A stretch of 64,000 nt of DNA from positions 1-64,000 of the forward strand of contig NZ_FOQA01000002.1 of assembly GCF_900113635.1 (NCBI RefSeq), written 5' to 3'. Both the position numbers and the translations under genes were made by a program. The stretch is from Tindallia magadiensis. GTDB taxonomy: Bacteria > Bacillota > Clostridia > Peptostreptococcales > Tindalliaceae. Below, piece by piece: positions 59,187-64,000 of the stretch. Numbering within the stretch: position 1 is the first letter of the stretch; each line of letters starts with the position of its first letter. Below the pieces are notes generated by a model, which saw only the letters and a program-made list of their open reading frames with translations, was not told the DNA's origin and did no database searches.

Positions 59187-60665
59187 TTACTGTGCAGCGG
59201 ACTGTCCAGCAATTCGACCAAATACAATAAGGTCTGTTAATGCGTTTCCACCTAGACGGTTTCCACCATGGATTCCACCAGTGATTTCACCAGCTGCAAA
59301 TAATCCTGGGATTGCTTCGCCATCTTCGTTTAATACTTCTGCATTAGCTGAAATGTGTAAGCCACCCATTGTATGATGTACCGCTGGACCAACTTCGATC
59401 AGATAGAAAGATGGACTTTCTAAACCAGTAGGCATGTCGCTTCTTCCGAAAGCTTCGTCAGATCCAGAAGCAACCGCTTCGTTATAACTGTCTACCGTTG
59501 CTTGTAATACGTCGATATCCATTTCCATCTTTTCAGCCAATTCTTCTAAGCTTTCTGCTTCAATTACTAAATCTCTTTCGATATAACCTTCGATGGCACT
59601 TAAACTCTCACGAACATCTTCATCAAAGAATAAGAAACCAGTTTGTCCTTCTTGCTCTAAAGTAGCGGCTGATACTACGTCTCTAGTACCCATTTCATCA
59701 ACAAATCGTTCACCAGAACGGTTGATTAAGATAGCACCATTACCACGAACAGCTTCTGTAATCATATAACCAATTTCTGGAACAACCGTTGGATGTGTTT
59801 GAATTTCAACCATATCCACTAAAGCAGCCCCGATTTCTTGAGCCATCGTGATTCCTTCGCCAGTAGCTCCCGGATGATTCGTTGTTCCAAAACCTTCTAG
59901 ACCTTCATCTAAATCAGCGATCATGGTTGCATTAGCACCAAATCCGCCAGTTGCTAAAATAACAGCGTCTGCAAAAATAGAATAAGTCTCACCATTTTCT
60001 GCTTCTACAAGCACTCCGTTTACAGCGTCGTCTTCTATCAATAACTCAACGGCTGTTGTGTTTAATAAAATTTCAACACCTCGTTCTTGGCTTGCTTCTT
60101 GTAATACTTGAACTAAATGACCACCTACAGGAGCGCCGCCAGTTGGTCGGTGAGTACGGTTATTAGAAGAACCACCTAATCGTCCAACATCTGAAAGGTC
60201 AGCACCTAATTCAATAAGCCATTCTACAGCTGGTGCTGCTTGGCTAGTAAGGATTTCTAACAGTTCAGGATCGTTTAACTCATAACCACCAGTCATTGTG
60301 TCTTCGTAATGAATAGAAGCGTCATCTTCAATGTCTAAAGCTTCTTGTGAAGAAGTACCAGCTGCATTTAACCCACCAGTAGCTCGAAGGGTATTTCCGC
60401 CAGCCATTGGCATTTTTTCAATCACAATTACGTCTTTACCTGCATCGCTTGCTTCGATGGCAGCGGCTAAACCAGCACCACCAGCTCCAACAACTAATAC
60501 ATCTGTAGTAAGATCAGTAAAGTCTTCCGCAACGGCTTCTTCTGTAGCTTCTTCTGCTACTTCTTCTGCCTCATCGTCTGCTGTACTTCCGCATCCAGTG
60601 AAGATGCTTAATGTAAGCAACAGGGTTAGTAAAAGGGAAAACCATTTTTTGTGTTTCTTTATCAT
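59187..60665 (-). CDS. FAD-dependent reductase lipoprotein, fumarate-reductase-like
   Basis: A 492-residue lipoprotein (lipobox FTGC, Cys25). After an acidic linker (about 27-50) the FAD domain begins with VVGAGGAGLAAAIEASDAG (about 58-76). GGNTLRATGGLNA, NHPGATGEGITMAQEIGAAL, AVHHTMGGLHI and GEITGGIHGGNRLGGNAL are the family motifs. It is the third relative in this window, but here the FMN domain is a separate protein encoded next. An ideal TTGACA/TATAAT promoter suggests high expression. Substrate unknown. Confidence 0.9.
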   Translation of the reverse strand: MIKKHKKWFSLLLTLLLTLSIFTGCGSTADDEAEEVAEEATEEAVAEDFTDLTTDVLVVGAGGAGLAAAIEASDAGKDVIVIEKMPMAGGNTLRATGGLNAAGTSSQEALDIEDDASIHYEDTMTGGYELNDPELLEILTSQAAPAVEWLIELGADLSDVGRLGGSSNNRTHRPTGGAPVGGHLVQVLQEASQERGVEILLNTTAVELLIEDDAVNGVLVEAENGETYSIFADAVILATGGFGANATMIADLDEGLEGFGTTNHPGATGEGITMAQEIGAALVDMVEIQTHPTVVPEIGYMITEAVRGNGAILINRSGERFVDEMGTRDVVSAATLEQEGQTGFLFFDEDVRESLSAIEGYIERDLVIEAESLEELAEKMEMDIDVLQATVDSYNEAVASGSDEAFGRSDMPTGLESPSFYLIEVGPAVHHTMGGLHISANAEVLNEDGEAIPGLFAAGEITGGIHGGNRLGGNALTDLIVFGRIAGQSAAQ

Positions 60666-60720
60666 CGTGTAATTCCTCCTCTTTCTTTTTTGTTTTGTTT
60701 GTTAATAGATGGTCAGAGAT

Positions 60721-60749
60721 ATTATATAGAGCAAAGTAAGCCTTGTCAA
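60721..60749 (-). promoter_or_regulatory. perfect consensus promoter of the split flavocytochrome operon
   Basis: On the minus strand TTGACA (60749-60744), 17 bp, TATAAT (60726-60721). Both hexamers match the sigma-A consensus exactly, and a run of A-T pairs lies upstream. No operator palindrome is visible, unlike at the two related genes. Confidence 0.9.
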
Positions 60750-60816
60750 TTTTTTTTAATATTGGTATTATTAGGTATTTTCAACCTTTGGCAGGTGTGT
60801 CTGAATAGATTGAAGA

Positions 60817-60845
60817 CAAAATTGCCCACCGGGAAGGTGGGCAAT
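60817..60845 (-). terminator. terminator of the sigV-rsiV operon
   Basis: ATTGCCCACC and GGTGGGCAAT form a perfect 10-bp stem around GGGAA; on the minus strand a short T run follows. Confidence 0.75.
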
Positions 60846-60873
60846 CAGTAGCAAAGGGTAGTGGATAGAAGCC

Positions 60874-61776
60874 TTACTTCAAATACTCATCACTGACTAA
60901 CAATGGCTTTAAGATATCCGTAGGGATTTGGAATTCCGCTACTCCCATGTAGCCGGGAGCCACTTCGTATTTATCAAAAGAAATGACCAGAGTCGCATCT
61001 TCGCTAATATAAAAGTTCTGTGAAGGATCGATTTTCTGGAAAAGATCAACAAGATCTGGATCCTCCACCATTCCTTCCAACCAGTATATTTGATCAGGAT
61101 CTTGACGATGTTGATCCATCATTTGTTCTTTGATGGACTGAGAGATCACTTCGATATAAGCATCGTCCTTAAAAAGGCTGGGTAAGGTCAGGAATAGTTC
61201 GTTTTCTTTATCAATGGTATCATAGTGATAAGTTGTGGAAGAAGATCCCACGGTATTAACCACATAACGTCGGATGGAAAGAATCTGCTCATTATCCGTA
61301 ACCACTTCATAACCACTATGAAGACCCAGATGACCGCCGCCGGAATCTTCCATTTCCTCCATTTCTTTTAAGAAACCCTGGTAAAGTTCTTTGCTTTCCT
61401 TTAAATAGGTTTCATTTAATAATGATTCGAGATGCTTGTTTTCAAGTCCATCGATGGCGGGAGTAGAGACACTGGCGGTGTATCCGTCCTGCTCAAATTG
61501 ATAATCTTTCACTGTAAGTACCTGCACCACCCGATTGATGAGAGGTATCTCTGAAAAAGAAGAAGCGAAGGCAGGACTGCTATTAAGAGCTACAGTGAAA
61601 AGAATAGATGCGGCAGCAGCAATACTGGCTGTTTTTTTGATGGTATGTCGAAAACGATGACGCTGCTTTTCTCTTTGTGCCTGTGCCACTCCCTTTTGAA
61701 TGCTGCTTTCTAAATCATGGGGGATAGGTGGATTCATATAATCTTTTTTTATCTCATTAAGGGAATCGTTCTTCAT
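60874..61776 (-). CDS. rsiV: RsiV-like anti-sigma factor
   Basis: A 300-residue protein with a cytosolic N-terminus (about 1-45), a membrane helix (about 48-68) and an outside domain of the DUF3298/DUF4163 kind (about 85-300, with LTVKDYQFEQDGY and SRRYV-like strands such as ILSIRRYVVNTVG). This is the arrangement of RsiV, which binds lysozyme in Bacillus and then is cut, freeing SigV. Start directly after the sigV stop. Role by similarity and position only. Confidence 0.85.
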   Translation of the reverse strand: MKNDSLNEIKKDYMNPPIPHDLESSIQKGVAQAQREKQRHRFRHTIKKTASIAAAASILFTVALNSSPAFASSFSEIPLINRVVQVLTVKDYQFEQDGYTASVSTPAIDGLENKHLESLLNETYLKESKELYQGFLKEMEEMEDSGGGHLGLHSGYEVVTDNEQILSIRRYVVNTVGSSSTTYHYDTIDKENELFLTLPSLFKDDAYIEVISQSIKEQMMDQHRQDPDQIYWLEGMVEDPDLVDLFQKIDPSQNFYISEDATLVISFDKYEVAPGYMGVAEFQIPTDILKPLLVSDEYLK

Positions 61777-62283
61777 TTAGATAACCTCCTGATTTTCTTT
61801 GATTTCAAGGCGAAGCATTTTTAAGGAACGATAAAGCCTACTTTTAACCGTATTGATGTTTTCATTTAAGATGTCCGCAATTTCTTCAATCTTCAAGTCT
61901 TCGAAAAAACGCAAGATAAGGATACTGCGATACTGATCCGGCATTTCTCTTAATGCCTGTTGAAGATCAATGTCTTCATAACGGTCTTCGGATCCGTTGT
62001 CAAAAGCCGCCATTGTTTCTTCGTCCATGACAAGAAGTCGTTTTCGTTTACGCAGAAAGTCTAGGGCTGTATTAATGAGGATTCGACAAAACCAAGGTTT
62101 TATTTGGTGGATGCTTTTTAAGGAATCTATGTGTACAATAGCTTTATACGAAGCTTCCTGAATAATATCCAGTGCATCCTCTTGATTACGAACATAGCTA
62201 TAAGCCAAACGGTAGTGCATGAACTGTTTTTCTATCAGGTAAGCTTCCACTTCTTTTTCAGATACACGTTCTTTTTTCTTCAT
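61777..62283 (-). CDS. sigV: ECF sigma factor, SigV-like
   Basis: A 168-residue ECF sigma factor. Region 2 contains YVRNQEDALDIIQEASYKAI (about residues 30-49), and region 4 has LREMPDQYRSILILRFFEDLKIEEIADIL cut at the turn (about 108-136) followed by NTVKSRLYRSLKMLR. It is coupled to the anti-sigma gene (stop directly before its ATG). A TGAAAC/CGTTTT promoter upstream matches the SigV type, so it is probably autoregulated. GAAAGGAG precedes the ATG. Confidence 0.88.
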   Translation of the reverse strand: MKKKERVSEKEVEAYLIEKQFMHYRLAYSYVRNQEDALDIIQEASYKAIVHIDSLKSIHQIKPWFCRILINTALDFLRKRKRLLVMDEETMAAFDNGSEDRYEDIDLQQALREMPDQYRSILILRFFEDLKIEEIADILNENINTVKSRLYRSLKMLRLEIKENQEVI

Positions 62284-62303
62284 TTGTTGCTCCTTTCAGA
62301 GAA

Positions 62304-62319
62304 ATTGGTGCGCACCAAT
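62304..62319. promoter_or_regulatory. 16-bp perfect palindrome in the sigV leader
   Basis: ATTGGTGCGCACCAAT is perfectly self-complementary and lies about 20 bp before the sigV start and downstream of its promoter. It could be an operator, or an RNA stem with too small a loop to be stable. No bound protein can be named. Confidence 0.55.
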
Positions 62320-62335
62320 AATGTCAGACATAGGT

Positions 62336-62364
62336 AAAACGTATGAGAGAGAAAAAAAGTTTCA
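62336..62364 (-). promoter_or_regulatory. ECF-type promoter of sigV
   Basis: On the minus strand TGAAAC (62364-62359), 17 bp, CGTTTT (62341-62336). The pattern TGAAAC-N16/17-CGT is that of SigV/SigW-class ECF promoters, as expected for autoregulation. Confidence 0.75.
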
Positions 62365-62454
62365 AAAAGGATATCATACTTTTGAGTCAAAAAGGGTAAG
62401 GACATTAAGAAAGAAGTAATTGCAACAGAAAAATAATCAACGGGAGGAATACCA

Positions 62455-63102
62455 ATGAACTATCAATACATCTTATTTGATTTAGATGGAACGTTAACAG
62501 ACCCAGGGATGGGGATTACCAATGCCCTGATGCATGCTCTGGAAAAATATGGGATTAAAGTGGAGGACAGAGAAACGTTATATCCATTTATAGGACCGCC
62601 ACTTACAGAATCCTTTGAGAACTTTTACGGCTTTTCTAAAGAGGAAGCAAAACAAGCGGTAGAATATTATCGTGACTATTATAGGGAGAAAGGTTTGTTT
62701 GAAAACAAAGTCTATGAAGGGATCCCGGCTTTGCTGGAAAAGCTGGTCAGTCGAGAAAAGACGCTTCTAGTAGCCACTTCAAAGCCGGAAATCTTTGCTA
62801 ACCAGATACTAAAACATTTTGGAATCCATCACTACTTTTCCTTTGTGGCAGGAAGTCATTTTGATGGAAGCAGGGTACAAAAGAATGAAGTGATAGAATA
62901 TGTGTTGGAAAGGGCTGGTGTGAAAGATCTTTCCACAGCGGTTATGATAGGAGATCGAAAACATGATATGATAGGGGCAAAAAAGGTAGGATTAGACTCC
63001 ATTGGCGTGTTATATGGGTATGGAGATAGGGAGGAATTGGAAAAAGCGGGTGCAAAAATGATTGTTCGTAAAGTAGAAGAATTGGAGACGATGTTACGAT
63101 AA
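62455..63102 (+). CDS. HAD-family phosphatase (phosphoglycolate phosphatase-like)
   Basis: A 215-residue HAD hydrolase: motif I FDLDGTLTDPG (about residues 8-18), motif II LLVATSKPE (about 104-112), motif III and IV KHFG and MIGDRKHDMIGAKKVGLDS (about 164-182). The cap domain is of the small helical kind found in the Gph/PpaX group. It removes phosphate from an unknown small substrate. GGGAGGAATACC precedes the ATG; it stands alone. Confidence 0.88.
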   Translation: MNYQYILFDLDGTLTDPGMGITNALMHALEKYGIKVEDRETLYPFIGPPLTESFENFYGFSKEEAKQAVEYYRDYYREKGLFENKVYEGIPALLEKLVSREKTLLVATSKPEIFANQILKHFGIHHYFSFVAGSHFDGSRVQKNEVIEYVLERAGVKDLSTAVMIGDRKHDMIGAKKVGLDSIGVLYGYGDREELEKAGAKMIVRKVEELETMLR

Positions 63103-63173
63103 CCTTGAAATAATTAAGATGAAAAGGGACAAAGTGGATAGAAGAGATAAACCCGGGGATAAAAAAGGAAGTG

Positions 63174-63222
63174 AATACCACTAGCGAGGAGGTCTTTAAG
63201 ACTTCTTTGCTAGTGGTATTTG
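63174..63222. terminator. bidirectional terminator between convergent genes
   Basis: AATACCACTAGC pairs over 12 bp with GCTAGTGGTATT, and an inner AGGTCTT/AAGACTT stem extends it. It serves the HAD gene and the cupin gene. Confidence 0.7.
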
Positions 63223-63236
63223 TAGTTTTAAAACGA

Positions 63237-63665
63237 TTAATCCGTTAAGGTGTTGCCGATATGTTGATGAAGATGATCGTCTTCGATCTTATCTTTAGAA
63301 TTGTTTTCATTAAAAGGGTTTGGAACCGAAATACAAAGTAACTTTACATTTTTGTTCGTGTCGTTAGCCCAGTTGTGAGGAATATCCGAAGCGTATTGAG
63401 CAGAATCTCCAGGATAAAGGTGATGTTTTTCATCATTATATAGAAGTGTAAGAATACCTTCCAGAATGTAAATGAACTCTTCTCCCTTATGAGGATAGGT
63501 TTGAAGCCGTTCTTCTTTTTTTAGGGACGGCAGGATCTCGATGAGTCTTGGATATAAAGTATGCTTGGAGTTGTTGGTACAAAGGGAAGTAACGATGTAG
63601 TGTTCGCCAATAACATCTAATACCTCCTGCTCATAACTTTTTAAGACAATGGCGTTTTCTCCCAT
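63237..63665 (-). CDS. cupin protein, C-terminal part of an XRE-cupin regulator that lost its HTH
   Basis: A 142-residue cupin (PHKGEEFIYILEGILTLLYNDE split at its turn, about residues 58-79; DIPHNWAN near 94). The family usually has an XRE helix-turn-helix of about 65 residues before the cupin. Here the open frame continues upstream of the ATG as ADVYQVHLNYFLPSQ, the normal linker, up to about 63710, and then homology stops and glycyl-radical-enzyme sequence on the other strand begins. The real gene is therefore probably truncated at its start. No ribosome site is visible before the ATG. DNA binding should be lost. Confidence 0.7.
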   Translation of the reverse strand: MGENAIVLKSYEQEVLDVIGEHYIVTSLCTNNSKHTLYPRLIEILPSLKKEERLQTYPHKGEEFIYILEGILTLLYNDEKHHLYPGDSAQYASDIPHNWANDTNKNVKLLCISVPNPFNENNSKDKIEDDHLHQHIGNTLTD

Positions 63666-63710
63666 CTGACTAGGTAAAAAATAGTTTAAGTGGACCTGGT
63701 AAACATCAGC

Positions 63711-64000
63711 CTGGGCGTTTGCACAGAGCTGAACCCATGGGATGCGTTTAGCCCCGGAAGGTTAGATCAACACTTAAATCCTTTCTATCAAAAGGAAATA
63801 GAAGCAGGAAGTTTGAAGGAAGAGGAAGCCTTAGAATTATTGCAATGCCTATGGGTTAAATTTAATAACCAACCGGCACCGCCCAAAGTAGGCATAACTT
63901 TAAAGGAAAGCGGGACTTATACAGATTTTGCAAACATTAATACGGGTGGGATCACAGCTGATGGTCAGGATGGTGTGAATGATGTCAGCTACTTAATACT
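63711..64000 (+). pseudogene. 5'-truncated glycyl radical enzyme (CutC/PFL-like), runs off the window
   Basis: Translation in one frame to the end gives LGVCTELNPWDAFSPGRLD, then QHLNPFYQKEIEAG, FNNQPAPPKVGITLKESG and TYTDFANINTGG, a pattern found in glycyl radical enzymes of the choline TMA-lyase (CutC) or related dehydratase and lyase branches. It corresponds to the region about one third into the family, so the N-terminal part is missing. The frame opens only after a TAA at 63687. The truncation abuts the truncated cupin regulator. I prefer a CutC-like assignment with low certainty; the glycyl loop and active-site Cys lie beyond the window. Confidence 0.75.

Overview
The window reads as one contiguous piece of a low-GC, anaerobic, Clostridia-type Firmicute chromosome. 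The support is: strong AGGAGG-type ribosome sites with many TTG/GTG starts, lipoproteins with Gram-positive lipoboxes, S-layer-homology and stalk-domain surface proteins, an [FeFe] hydrogenase, a B12-dependent ethanolamine microcompartment and a SigV/RsiV pair. A Natronincola/Tindallia/Alkaliphilus-like relative is my guess only. I see no rRNA, tRNA or CRISPR array.

Layout. 1-450: end of an IS3-type element and a terminator. 0.5-7 kb: LiaF-like membrane protein, two overlapping flavodoxin-fold genes, YoaP-type acetyltransferase, a stalk-domain protein behind a near-perfect Fur box, a B3/B4 protein and an AlkD-like protein. 7-12.3 kb: a large secreted SLH protein and a YjiH-type membrane protein. 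12.3-24.8 kb: two lipoprotein flavocytochromes (FMN-binding plus fumarate-reductase-like FAD domain), one paired with a divergent TetR gene and a palindromic operator, the other with a MerR gene and a textbook 19-bp-spacer MerR promoter. Between them lie a PPGL-repeat secreted protein, lipoproteins, a patatin and a NusG_II/Gx pair. 25-29.5 kb: a GH18-like protein, a coiled-coil membrane protein and another stalk protein. 29.9-33.3 kb: a MetNIQ-like ABC transporter with a DUF169 gene.

33.27-39.6 kb holds what I consider the most interesting unit. An operon for a degenerate NuoF-like subunit, an [FeFe] hydrogenase and an S-component-like membrane protein sits behind a perfectly spaced sigma-54 promoter and three ACTGTCCT-N6-AGGACAGT-type inverted repeats. 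Just downstream is a 748-residue sigma-54 activator whose sensory half is a ferredoxin plus hydrogenase-like domain with altered H-cluster motifs. The natural reading is that a hydrogenase-derived redox or H2 sensor switches on a real hydrogenase.

39.7-57.5 kb is a complete ethanolamine-utilisation locus: a cobalamin riboswitch with its own promoter and terminator but no gene of its own, then eutS-P-V-W, eutA-B-C-L, a EutK-like shell protein, eutE-M-T, a pduL-type phosphotransacylase, a eut-associated hypothetical gene, eutN, pduS-like, pduT-like, a small EutT-N-terminus-like gene and eutH-Q-G. Two EutV-type two-hairpin antiterminators overlap intrinsic terminators, before eutS and before eutA. 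EutVW should therefore relieve termination when ethanolamine is present. The riboswitch probably adds a B12 input, as EutX/Rli55 do in other Firmicutes. PduS- and PduT-like proteins add an electron route through the shell.

57.5-64 kb: a zinc-ribbon gene pair, a third flavocytochrome split into separate FMN and FAD lipoprotein genes behind a perfect consensus promoter, sigV/rsiV, a HAD phosphatase, and a sharp junction at about 63710 where a cupin regulator and a glycyl-radical enzyme are both truncated.
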